A stretch of DNA of 41,367 bases, taken from positions 1 through 41,367 of the forward strand of contig DXCK01000118.1 of the NCBI GenBank assembly GCA_019116045.1, read 5' to 3'. The notes under the pieces were generated by a model. The model had not been told where the DNA came from and did not search any database. It saw only the letters and a program-made list of their open reading frames with translations. A program made the translations under genes and the position numbers. The DNA comes from Candidatus Bacteroides merdipullorum. Its GTDB lineage: Bacteria > Bacteroidota > Bacteroidia > Bacteroidales > Bacteroidaceae. Shown in pieces: positions 13,730 to 21,927 of the stretch (its first letter is position 1; every line of letters begins with the position of its first letter).

Positions 13730-16700
13730 ATGAATCTAAAGAAAGTTTTAATTGTTTGTTTTCTATGCTACGGAGCCGGTGCACTCGCTTTGCCGCCGGC
13801 TTATGCAGAAACTCCCGCCACGGTGAATGCACCGGACCAGGCGCGGAGTGGTATCCAAATCAGTGGTACAGTCATGGACAAGGAGAAGTTTCCGCTTCCC
13901 GGAGTAAACATCGTTATCGAAGGGCAAAACGCTGCGACTGGCGTTGTGACCGATATCGATGGACATTTCTACATGAAGGTACCGAGTGAAGAATCTGCCA
14001 TTATCATTAGTTATGTGGGCTTCAAGCCGCAGCGCATCGTGGTGGGCAACAACATCAACTTCAACGTCATTCTGGAAGAAGATGTAGAAACCCTCGACGA
14101 AGTAGTGGTAACGGGTTACGGCAGCCAGAAGCGTATGTCGGTCATCGGTTCGGTGGAAACCCTCGAACCTGCCCGTTTGCAGACGGGTTCGACACGCTCG
14201 TTGTCTAACAACCTGGCTGGACAGTTGGCGGGCGTTATCGCCGTGCAGCGTTCGGGTGAACCGGGTTACGACTCATCCAATTTCTGGATTCGAGGCATTG
14301 CCTCTTTCTCGGGTAATCAGAATCCTTTGGTGTTGGTCGACGGTATCGAACGCGACCTGAACAACATCGACCCGGCGGAAATCGAGTCTTTCTCAGTGCT
14401 GAAAGATGCATCCGCCAGTGCCATGTACGGTGTGCGCGGTGCCAACGGTGTTATCGTTATTAACACGAAGCGTGGTAAAATCGGTGCGCCCCAAGTGAAC
14501 TTCCGCGTGGAGCACTCCATCACCGAACCAACCCAGTTGCCCGAATTCATCGGAGCCGCCGACTACATGCAGTTGCTTAACGACTTGGCCGACCCCTCGC
14601 GCCGTCCTTTCACTGACGAACAGATTTATCGTACGCGCATCGGCTATGACCGCGACCTCTATCCGGATGTCGATTGGATGGATGCCATAACGAAAGATTA
14701 TGCGTACTCTACCCGTGCCAATATCGATGTGTCCGGCGGTTCGGATTTCTTGCGCTATTCGTTGGTGGGATCGTACTTCGGTGAAAAAGGCATCATGGAG
14801 ACTGACCAGGATTTACCTTACGATACTGGTACAAAGTTGACGCGTTATAATCTTCGCGCCAATGTCGACCTCGATGTGACCAAGACTACCACCTTGCGTG
14901 TTAATGTCGGTGGCTATTTGCAGACCTTACGCAAACAAAACTATTCTACGGAGCAAGCGTTTGAACAAGCCTTTATGACGCCGCCTCATGTTCACCCCAT
15001 CCGTTACAGCGATGGTGCCATTCCTGTGGTAACCAACCGTGAGAATCCTTGGGCGAATGTTACGCAGCGTGGTTATGAGACAGAGACCCAGTCGCAAATC
15101 CAGTCTTTGTTTGCTGTCGAGCAGAACTTGAAAATGCTGACTCCAGGCTTGAAGGCCAAGATTACCTTCTCGTTCGACCGTTGGAACAAGAGTACGATGG
15201 AGCGTGGCATGCAGCCTACTTTCTACAATGTGGCTACGGGGCGTGACGTAGAGGGTAACCTGTTGCATACCATCTTGTCTTACGGTGACGAAGCTCTGGG
15301 GCATAGTAACGGTGGCGAGTATGGTAACACGCGCGTTTATTTCGAAGGAACATTGACCTATAACCGTACTTTCGGTGGCAAGCACGATGTGGACGCTCTC
15401 TTCCTTTACAACCAGCAGAGTTACGACGACGGTGGCATCCAGCCCTACCGCAAACAGGGTATTGCCGGACGTCTGTCTTACACTTTCGACCGCCGTTATA
15501 TCGGTGAATTCAACTTCGGTTACAACGGTTCCGAGAACTTCGCCAAAGGTCAGCGTTTTGGCTTCTTCCCCTCCATCGCTTTGGGATGGTTGATTTCAGA
15601 AGAGCCTTTCATGGAACGCTTCAGAGGTACGTTGAGCAAACTGAAAATCAGAGGCTCTATCGGTAAGGTTGGTAATGACAACATTGGTGGAAACCGTCGC
15701 TTTGCTTATATCACGACACTGAACACAAATGCAGACAGCTACAACTGGGGTGAAACAGGTCAGATTGGCCGTACAGGTATTGCGGAAGGTGAGGTCGGCG
15801 TAGAAAACCTGACGTGGGAAACTGCTCTTAAGATGAATTTAGGCTTTGAAGTGGGGCTGTGGGATGCACTGAATTTGCAAGTGGATATCTTCAAGGAAAG
15901 GCGTACTGACATCTTCATGCAACGTGCTACTATTCCGACACAAACCGGTTTCCTGACCAATCCGTGGGCCAACTACGGAGAAGTGACCAATCGTGGCACC
16001 GAGTTCTCGTTAAACTTCAATAAACAGCTCAACAAAGACTGGTATGTGGGTTTCTATGCAAACTTTACCTATGCTATCAATCGTGTGGAAGAACGTGACG
16101 AACCGGCTAGTGTGAAAGGTACTTACCGTGCTATGACGGGGCGTTCGCTTAATACCCTTTGGGGCTTGCAGGCTGAAAGATTGTTTACAGAAGACGACTT
16201 CGATGCCAATGGTAACCTGAAGTTTGGTATCCCGACACAGGATGTCGGATCTGCTACGGTTCGTCCGGGTGATATCAAGTACAAGGATATGAACGGTGAC
16301 GGTGTCATCACCGATGCCGACGAAGGTTACATTGGTGGTACAGTCGATCCCCGTATTGTCTATGGTTTCGGTGGTAACGTTAGTTATAAGAATTGGGACT
16401 TAAACTTCTTCTTCCAAGGAGTAGGCGATACATGGCGTGTCATCGGTAATACACAATATTTCATTCCGGGTAGCGGACAAGGTGTTCAAGGCAATGTTTA
16501 CAGTAATTACTTGGATCGCTGGACGGAAGACAATCCTTCGCAAGACGTATTCTGGCCCCGTCTTTCTGAGACATCCAATCAGAACAACTATCGTGCTTCT
16601 ACGTGGTGGAAGAAGAACATGAGCTTCTTGCGCTTGAAGACCTTGGAAATCGGTTATACCTTGCCTAAGGAGATCACCGACAAGATTTGCTCGAAAGGCA

Positions 16701-16837
16701 TCCGTATCTACCTGAGCGGAAACAACCTGTTCTGTTTCTCGCCGTTTGACATGTGGGATCCGGAGCTGGATTCAAATACCGGTCTGAAGTATCCAACTAT
16801 GCGCTCGTTCCTGGTAGGCGTTAACTTGAATTTCTAA
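13730..16837 (+). CDS. SusC/RagA-family TonB-dependent outer-membrane transporter
   Basis: This 1035-residue protein imports oligosaccharides across the outer membrane. In order it has a signal peptide (cleavage near AYA-ET, 26-27), a carboxypeptidase-regulatory-like beta domain (about 41-118, GVVTDIDGHF), a TonB-box-like segment DEVVVTGYG (123-131), a plug domain with LVLVDGIERDLNNIDP and SASAMYGVRGANGVIVINTK, and a 22-strand barrel ending in aromatic SFLVGVNLNF. There is no STN domain, so it should not signal to an anti-sigma factor; this fits control by the hybrid regulator downstream. The SusD partner starts 23 bp later. Confidence 0.95.
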   Translation: MNLKKVLIVCFLCYGAGALALPPAYAETPATVNAPDQARSGIQISGTVMDKEKFPLPGVNIVIEGQNAATGVVTDIDGHFYMKVPSEESAIIISYVGFKPQRIVVGNNINFNVILEEDVETLDEVVVTGYGSQKRMSVIGSVETLEPARLQTGSTRSLSNNLAGQLAGVIAVQRSGEPGYDSSNFWIRGIASFSGNQNPLVLVDGIERDLNNIDPAEIESFSVLKDASASAMYGVRGANGVIVINTKRGKIGAPQVNFRVEHSITEPTQLPEFIGAADYMQLLNDLADPSRRPFTDEQIYRTRIGYDRDLYPDVDWMDAITKDYAYSTRANIDVSGGSDFLRYSLVGSYFGEKGIMETDQDLPYDTGTKLTRYNLRANVDLDVTKTTTLRVNVGGYLQTLRKQNYSTEQAFEQAFMTPPHVHPIRYSDGAIPVVTNRENPWANVTQRGYETETQSQIQSLFAVEQNLKMLTPGLKAKITFSFDRWNKSTMERGMQPTFYNVATGRDVEGNLLHTILSYGDEALGHSNGGEYGNTRVYFEGTLTYNRTFGGKHDVDALFLYNQQSYDDGGIQPYRKQGIAGRLSYTFDRRYIGEFNFGYNGSENFAKGQRFGFFPSIALGWLISEEPFMERFRGTLSKLKIRGSIGKVGNDNIGGNRRFAYITTLNTNADSYNWGETGQIGRTGIAEGEVGVENLTWETALKMNLGFEVGLWDALNLQVDIFKERRTDIFMQRATIPTQTGFLTNPWANYGEVTNRGTEFSLNFNKQLNKDWYVGFYANFTYAINRVEERDEPASVKGTYRAMTGRSLNTLWGLQAERLFTEDDFDANGNLKFGIPTQDVGSATVRPGDIKYKDMNGDGVITDADEGYIGGTVDPRIVYGFGGNVSYKNWDLNFFFQGVGDTWRVIGNTQYFIPGSGQGVQGNVYSNYLDRWTEDNPSQDVFWPRLSETSNQNNYRASTWWKKNMSFLRLKTLEIGYTLPKEITDKICSKGIRIYLSGNNLFCFSPFDMWDPELDSNTGLKYPTMRSFLVGVNLNF

Positions 16838-16860
16838 TCAACATTAAAAACGGACAACAA

Positions 16861-18789
16861 ATGAAACTGAATAAATACATCACCATGGGGCTGTTGGCGT
16901 GTCTGCCGTTTTCGTCTTGTTCTTATTTGGACAAGGAACCGGACACGGAAATTACCATCGACATGGTGTTTGAGAATAAGAGAAATGTAGAATCTTGGTT
17001 AGCTAATATCTACGATGGTATTCCCAATCCGAGTAGAGGTTGGTTGGTTGGCGAAAGTTGGGAAATCTTTGCCGATGACTTGACACCTTCTTATCGTTGG
17101 TATCAGTGGGAGTTCAGCGATTTGACTAAGATGGTTAATGGCGGTACGTGGACGCCCAACACGCAGTGGGGTGGAAACCTGTGGCAACGCATGCCGCAAA
17201 AGATTCGTGAGGCTTATATTTTTATAGAACGTGTACACGCTCTGCCTTCAGACGACCTGTCGGAAGAAGAGGTGAACTACATGAAAGCAGAAGCCCGCTT
17301 CCTGGCTGCTTATTACTGGTGGCAGTTGGCCGAAACCTACGGTCCCATTCCCTTCAAGCCTGACTACATCGCTCCGACCGATTTCGATTTGACCGAACTG
17401 ATGGTGGGACAACGTCCTTTCGATGAAGTGGTCAACTATTGCGACCAGGAGATGCTGGCTGCCGCCCAGCAGTTGCCTCCCGTATGGCAGACCAATGAGA
17501 AATATGGACGAATTACTTCTGTTATGGCACTGACCATCCGTGCCAAGATGTTGCTTTTTGCTGCCAGCCCCTTGGTCAACGGCAATGAGTGGTATGCCAG
17601 CCATAAGAACCGGGAAGGCGAAAACTTGTTTAGTACAACGTACGACCCCAACAAGTGGGTGCGTGCTGCCGAAGCTTGCAAGATGTTGATCGATGAGGCT
17701 GAAGGTGCCGGCTACGAATTATTTAAGGTGTACAATGATGATGGAACCATCGACCCCTTCTTGTCGGCTACGGAAGTCTGGTTTACTTCTTTCCAGGACG
17801 GTAACCGAGAAATATTGTTCCCTTATACCAAGAACAATAATGACGGAAATTTCGAGTTCTATTCTACTAAAGTCATTACGAAAGAATTCGGTGGTGGCGG
17901 TGGCCTGGGTGTATACCAAGGCTTGGTAGATGCTTTCTTTATGAAGAACGGCTTGCCCATTGACGATCCTAATTCGGGCTATGTAGAAGAAGGATTCTCT
18001 ACGGAAAAGGAAACTCGTAACACGGCTTGGAAATATGGTACAGGCGTAGAAGGTGAGATCACCGACACACATACCTATAATATGTATTGTAACCGTGAGC
18101 CTCGCTTCTATACTACCGTCAGCTACAATGGTTCTTGGTATGACCTGGCCGGGCGTAAGTATGACTTCTTGAATGGAGGTAAAGACAATGACTACACGCA
18201 TGATGCTCCGCAAAACGGCTATTTGGTGCGTAAGAAAGTACATCCGGAGGATAACAAACGCGATGGAAACTTCCCTTGGCGTCAAGCTTTCCTCTACCGT
18301 TTGGCTTCTGTTTATTTGGACTATGCTGAGGCTTTGAATGAGGCGTATGACGACAATGCACACCGTCTCGAAGCATTGGAATATGTGAATCGTATCCGTG
18401 AACGTGCTGGTGTGCGTCAGTACACGACCGAAGGGGTATCGCTGGATGATGAGAAATACATCCACGTAGATGACACGAAAGAGGCTGTGCGCAAAGTCAT
18501 CCGTATGGAGCGTCGTGTGGAACTTTGTTGCGAAGGTTCACGCTGGATGGACATCCGCCGCTGGAGAACTGTTGCCCAGGGTGATAATCCGTATGACCCG
18601 AATGATTATCTGCCTGAAATGTGCGGTGAAGATTATGGTATGGATTATAGCGCCAGAACCGAAGAAGACTTTTACAAGCGTACCGTTTACCAGACCCGTA
18701 CGTGGAGGCAATGTTACTATTGGATGCCTGTTTACATCGACGAGATCAACAAGAACCCGAACTTGGTTCAGGCTCCTTTCTGGAATTAA
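16861..18789 (+). CDS. SusD/RagB-family surface lipoprotein
   Basis: The 642-residue lipoprotein (lipobox FSSC, C20) forms the glycan-binding lid of the SusC transporter. The N-terminal SYLDKEPDTEITIDMVFENK is typical. TPR-like helices contain AEARFLAAYYWWQLAETYGPIPF (written here as a shortened motif around 140-165: FLAAYYWWQLAETYGPIP). The C-terminal RagB region carries YRLASVYLDYAEALNEA and RIRERAGV. It is longer than SusD itself (about 550), consistent with extra loops around the binding site. Substrate cannot be predicted from sequence alone. Confidence 0.95.
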   Translation: MKLNKYITMGLLACLPFSSCSYLDKEPDTEITIDMVFENKRNVESWLANIYDGIPNPSRGWLVGESWEIFADDLTPSYRWYQWEFSDLTKMVNGGTWTPNTQWGGNLWQRMPQKIREAYIFIERVHALPSDDLSEEEVNYMKAEARFLAAYYWWQLAETYGPIPFKPDYIAPTDFDLTELMVGQRPFDEVVNYCDQEMLAAAQQLPPVWQTNEKYGRITSVMALTIRAKMLLFAASPLVNGNEWYASHKNREGENLFSTTYDPNKWVRAAEACKMLIDEAEGAGYELFKVYNDDGTIDPFLSATEVWFTSFQDGNREILFPYTKNNNDGNFEFYSTKVITKEFGGGGGLGVYQGLVDAFFMKNGLPIDDPNSGYVEEGFSTEKETRNTAWKYGTGVEGEITDTHTYNMYCNREPRFYTTVSYNGSWYDLAGRKYDFLNGGKDNDYTHDAPQNGYLVRKKVHPEDNKRDGNFPWRQAFLYRLASVYLDYAEALNEAYDDNAHRLEALEYVNRIRERAGVRQYTTEGVSLDDEKYIHVDDTKEAVRKVIRMERRVELCCEGSRWMDIRRWRTVAQGDNPYDPNDYLPEMCGEDYGMDYSARTEEDFYKRTVYQTRTWRQCYYWMPVYIDEINKNPNLVQAPFWN

Positions 18790-18811
18790 CCTTTAAGAAC
18801 GAATCGAGATT

Positions 18812-19966
18812 ATGAAGACAATATTGAAATACACAGGGTTGCTATGCCTGTTGTTGGGGATGGCAAGCTGCAACGAAGAACAAGAATACTACACGCTGGA
18901 GGTTCCTGCTGATCAGATGTTCCTGACAGCCTCGTCAACTGATATTGTACTGACGAAGCCCCAGGAGGCAGAAACGGCTGTCACTTTCACGTGGAATGAA
19001 GCCACCAACCGTGGCGAGGGTACGTCCATCACTTACCTGTTTCGCATGTGGATGGTGGAGCAGACTACCAATGTGAGTGAAACATTTGAAATTCCTGCCG
19101 GCGAACGTAGCATTAGTTTCACGCACCTGCAATTGAACGACATTTTGGCCGAATGGAACATAACGCCCGGTGACGTGACAACCATCGAAGCCGAAGTCAT
19201 CGCACAGGTGAATTGCGAGACGCAGTATATGAAACCGGAACTTTCTACTACGCGTCTGGACGTGACAGGGTATGCAAAGAATCTGGAGGCTCTCTACCTG
19301 ACTATGACGGACGAGGCCGGTGCTGTCAGCACAATGCGCATGGCAGAGGTACGGACGGGTACGGGTATTTACCGTACGACGATAGAGAACTTGGCTCCTT
19401 GTTCTTATTTCTTCGCCACCAGTTCGGAGGAATCTTACCCGGCTTATGTGAAAGGTGAAGACGACAATACGCTGGCATACGCCGTGGACGAGAGTGCTGC
19501 TTCTCCGTTCGAGAACACGCTGACCGGTGCTTACGACATCATCGTAGACCTGAACGCTCTGACCGTGCGCGTCATTCCGGAGATTTACGCCTTGCCAGCC
19601 GATGGCATGTGGCTGGTGGGTGACGCCGTGCCATCCATCGGTTACGATATGCCGACAGCTTATGCCAACGGTGCCTTTACGAACGATGACTTGGCTTATC
19701 CGGAGATTTGGAAGTTTACGGGCGAGTTTTCTTCCTCCAATGGCGAGCACTCTTTCAAGATTTTTGCCACGGCCAGCGGCGGATGGAACGACGTCTGCTT
19801 CTTCGCTCCGTTCAACGGTGCCGACCCGATGGAGGAACACACATTCCTGCCCGCACGTAGCCAAGGCGACGGCGGTGATCTGAAATGGTTCTCCAACGTC
19901 GATGGCATGTACACCATCGTCATCGACCTGAGCCAGATGACCATTGATATGGTGCCTGCCGAATAA
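18812..19966 (+). CDS. SusE/SusF-like surface glycan-binding lipoprotein
   Basis: The 384-residue lipoprotein (lipobox MASC, C20) has an N-terminal SusE-type domain (about 25-150, with TAVTFTWNEATNRGEGTSI) and a C-terminal SusE/F outer-membrane domain (about 255-384). The latter opens with the typical DGMWLVGDAVPSIGYD and ends with a strand TIVIDLSQMTIDMVP. Such proteins sit on the cell surface and bind glycan next to SusCD. It follows SusD by 22 bp, so it is in the operon. Confidence 0.85.
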   Translation: MKTILKYTGLLCLLLGMASCNEEQEYYTLEVPADQMFLTASSTDIVLTKPQEAETAVTFTWNEATNRGEGTSITYLFRMWMVEQTTNVSETFEIPAGERSISFTHLQLNDILAEWNITPGDVTTIEAEVIAQVNCETQYMKPELSTTRLDVTGYAKNLEALYLTMTDEAGAVSTMRMAEVRTGTGIYRTTIENLAPCSYFFATSSEESYPAYVKGEDDNTLAYAVDESAASPFENTLTGAYDIIVDLNALTVRVIPEIYALPADGMWLVGDAVPSIGYDMPTAYANGAFTNDDLAYPEIWKFTGEFSSSNGEHSFKIFATASGGWNDVCFFAPFNGADPMEEHTFLPARSQGDGGDLKWFSNVDGMYTIVIDLSQMTIDMVPAE

Positions 19967-19999
19967 ACAAGAGTAGTAATCCTTGAAAATACCAATGAA

Positions 20000-20524
20000 A
20001 TGAAGAAGATACAAACAACTTTATTTAAACTGATGGCGTTCGCTGCCTTGCTCCTGACTTGGACGGCGTGTGGCGACGTGGAACACGAGGGAACTCCTCA
20101 GCCGCGCAATCCGGAAATTACGGTGGAAGCGGAAGAGTATTATGTGCAAATAGCGACGGAGAATGTAGACGGTTACGCTTTCATCTATCGTTGGTTCGAT
20201 TTGGACGGTGTGACGTGGCACATCACCGTCAGCAACGTCAGCCCTGAAGAGGCCGACCCAGACAACATGGGCGTGGTGCCTGAAGGCATCGAGATAGCCG
20301 ACCAAAGCATCCTGACTTATAACGGTGTGCGCGAATTGCAAATAAACAACCGCGACATCCTGAACTATTTGCAAGAACTTGGTTCGTTCCAGGCTGACTC
20401 GAAAAGTACGCTTTACCTCTATCTGGCTGGAACCAATGCCGACGGTACGTCTGTCCTTACCGCTGACGGCTTGCCTTCGTACTGCTCGACCATCTATGTC
20501 ACGGTAGGGCCGGGTGTAGAGTAA
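20000..20524 (+). CDS. Small surface lipoprotein of PUL1, unknown function
   Basis: The 174-residue protein has a lipoprotein signal (lipobox WTAC, C24) and then a single beta-rich domain (YYVQIATENVDGYAFIYRWF ...TWHITVSNVSPEE, ..STLYLYLAGTNADGTS). It resembles one N-terminal SusE-type beta-sandwich without the rest, so it may be a reduced glycan-binding lipoprotein, but I do not recognise a named family. It lies 33 bp after the SusE/F-like gene and before GH43, all on the same strand, which supports a role at the same surface complex. Confidence 0.7.
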   Translation: MKKIQTTLFKLMAFAALLLTWTACGDVEHEGTPQPRNPEITVEAEEYYVQIATENVDGYAFIYRWFDLDGVTWHITVSNVSPEEADPDNMGVVPEGIEIADQSILTYNGVRELQINNRDILNYLQELGSFQADSKSTLYLYLAGTNADGTSVLTADGLPSYCSTIYVTVGPGVE

Positions 20525-20564
20525 AAGCGACAGGTGTAGGCATCCGGCTGGGGGCGGACCGACA

Positions 20565-20656
20565 GGTTCGTCCGCCCCTAACTTATCGGTTCGTCCGCCT
20601 CTAACTTATCGGTTCGTTCACCCCTAACCGGGTGGTTCGGTCGGTCCGGATGTTTG
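20565..20656. repeat. Tandem array, 23-bp pitch
   Basis: GGTTCG recurs at 20565, 20588, 20611 and 20634, exactly 23 bp apart. Units read like GGTTCGTCCGCCTCTAACTT with increasing divergence. Unlike the other arrays, clear dyads are not seen within units, although GGGCGGAC (20552-20559) can pair with GTCCGCCC (20570-20577). It lies between the small lipoprotein and GH43 genes. Confidence 0.75.
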
Positions 20657-20704
20657 TACCGTAATTTGATAACAACTATTTTTTTACAGATAAACAGAAA
20701 AACA

Positions 20705-21775
20705 ATGAGACCCATGTTACTATCCATAGGACAATTGGCAGCCGCCGGCCTCTTTACCTTCATGGCCGCCGGATGCAGCGACAACGACAACAAAGGCGGG
20801 ACGGTGCAAGAACCTCTGCCCGACACCAAGACCTATTACACCAACCCCGTCATCGGCCCTGATACGCCCGACCCCACGGTCATCAAGGCTGACGACGGCT
20901 ACTTCTACCTCTACAATACGGGCGGGAACTGCTATTTCGACCGTTCCAAAGACCTCGTCAACTGGGAATTTCTGGGCACCGCTTTTACGGAAGAAGACAA
21001 ACCCGCTTGGGAACCCGATGCCGGCATCTGGGCTCCGGACATTAATTACATCAATGGCAAATACGTGCTTTACTATGCCATGTCGAAGTGGGGCGGAGGT
21101 GCAACGTGCGGTATTGGTGTAGCTGTGGCCGACACGCCCACCGGTCCTTTCACTGATCTGGGCAAACTGTTCCGCAGCAATGAAATAGACGTGCACAACA
21201 GCATCGACCCCTTCTACATCGAAGACAACGGCAAGAAGTACCTCTTCTGGGGTAGCTGGTGGGGCATCTGGGGCGTAGAACTCACCGAAGACGGCCTCGC
21301 CCTGGCCGGCGGCATCGAACAGGCCAAGGCCAACAAGTTCCAGGTAGCTTGGGGCTCGGAAGGTACTGACTCTTACGAGGCCCCCTATATCTTGAAGCGC
21401 GGCGATTATTATTACCTGTTCTGCTCGACAGGTACTTGTTGTGAGGGGCTGAACAGCACTTATACTACTGTCGTAGCCCGTTCGACCAGTCTCTTTGGCC
21501 CCTACGTCAATGCCGAAGGCAAAAGCATGCTTGAGGGCCGTAACCACGAAGTAGTCATCCTGAAAAATGATTCCTTTGTGGGAACGGGGCATAATGCCGA
21601 AATCGTGCAGGACGATGCCGGGAATGATTGGATAATTTACCATGCTTATGTAGCCGGAGTCGACCAAGGTCGCGTCATCTGCCTCGACCGTCTCTATTGG
21701 GATGAAGACGGTTGGCCATACGTCTTAGGCAATGGGCCGGCTGTGAAAGCAGAAGCACCAGTGTTTAATAATTAA
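20705..21775 (+). CDS. GH43 glycoside hydrolase, arabinanase/arabinosidase-like lipoprotein
   Basis: The 356-residue protein has a lipobox AAGC (C24) and a five-bladed beta-propeller with the three GH43 acidic residues: D56 in DTPDPTVI (base), D168 in NSIDPFYIED (pKa modulator) and E225 in DSYEAPYILK (acid). GTGHNAEIV near the end recalls the GxGH(N) strand of arabinanases. GH43 also covers xylosidases and galactosidases, so endo- or exo-alpha-L-arabinan activity is a best guess. I start at ATG 20705 because it begins directly with the signal peptide; the frame extends to 20654 without a better start. It is probably exposed on the surface or in the periplasm. Confidence 0.87.
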   Translation: MRPMLLSIGQLAAAGLFTFMAAGCSDNDNKGGTVQEPLPDTKTYYTNPVIGPDTPDPTVIKADDGYFYLYNTGGNCYFDRSKDLVNWEFLGTAFTEEDKPAWEPDAGIWAPDINYINGKYVLYYAMSKWGGGATCGIGVAVADTPTGPFTDLGKLFRSNEIDVHNSIDPFYIEDNGKKYLFWGSWWGIWGVELTEDGLALAGGIEQAKANKFQVAWGSEGTDSYEAPYILKRGDYYYLFCSTGTCCEGLNSTYTTVVARSTSLFGPYVNAEGKSMLEGRNHEVVILKNDSFVGTGHNAEIVQDDAGNDWIIYHAYVAGVDQGRVICLDRLYWDEDGWPYVLGNGPAVKAEAPVFNN

Positions 21776-21786
21776 ATGGGGAATTT

Positions 21787-21913
21787 AGTTGACGAGGAGA
21801 CAAGTTAACGAGGCTACAAGGGTCAGGACTTATCCCTTGTCAACTCGTCCCCTTGTCCCTTTGTCAACTACAACAAGAGCTTGTTACCTCGTTAACTCGT
21901 CCCCTTGTCAACT
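21787..21913. repeat. ORF-less inverted-arm element, third arm family
   Basis: The left arm (21787-21822, AGTTGACGAGGAGACAAG type, period about 8) is matched by two inverted copies (21834-21869 and 21880-21913). The last is the closest match, with about six mismatches over 34 bp. The element fills the gap between GH43 and GH31 and carries no ORF. Its architecture repeats that of the GAAGAAT and TTAATGG elements with a different arm sequence. Confidence 0.75.
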
Positions 21914-21927
21914 TATAAATTAACAAC

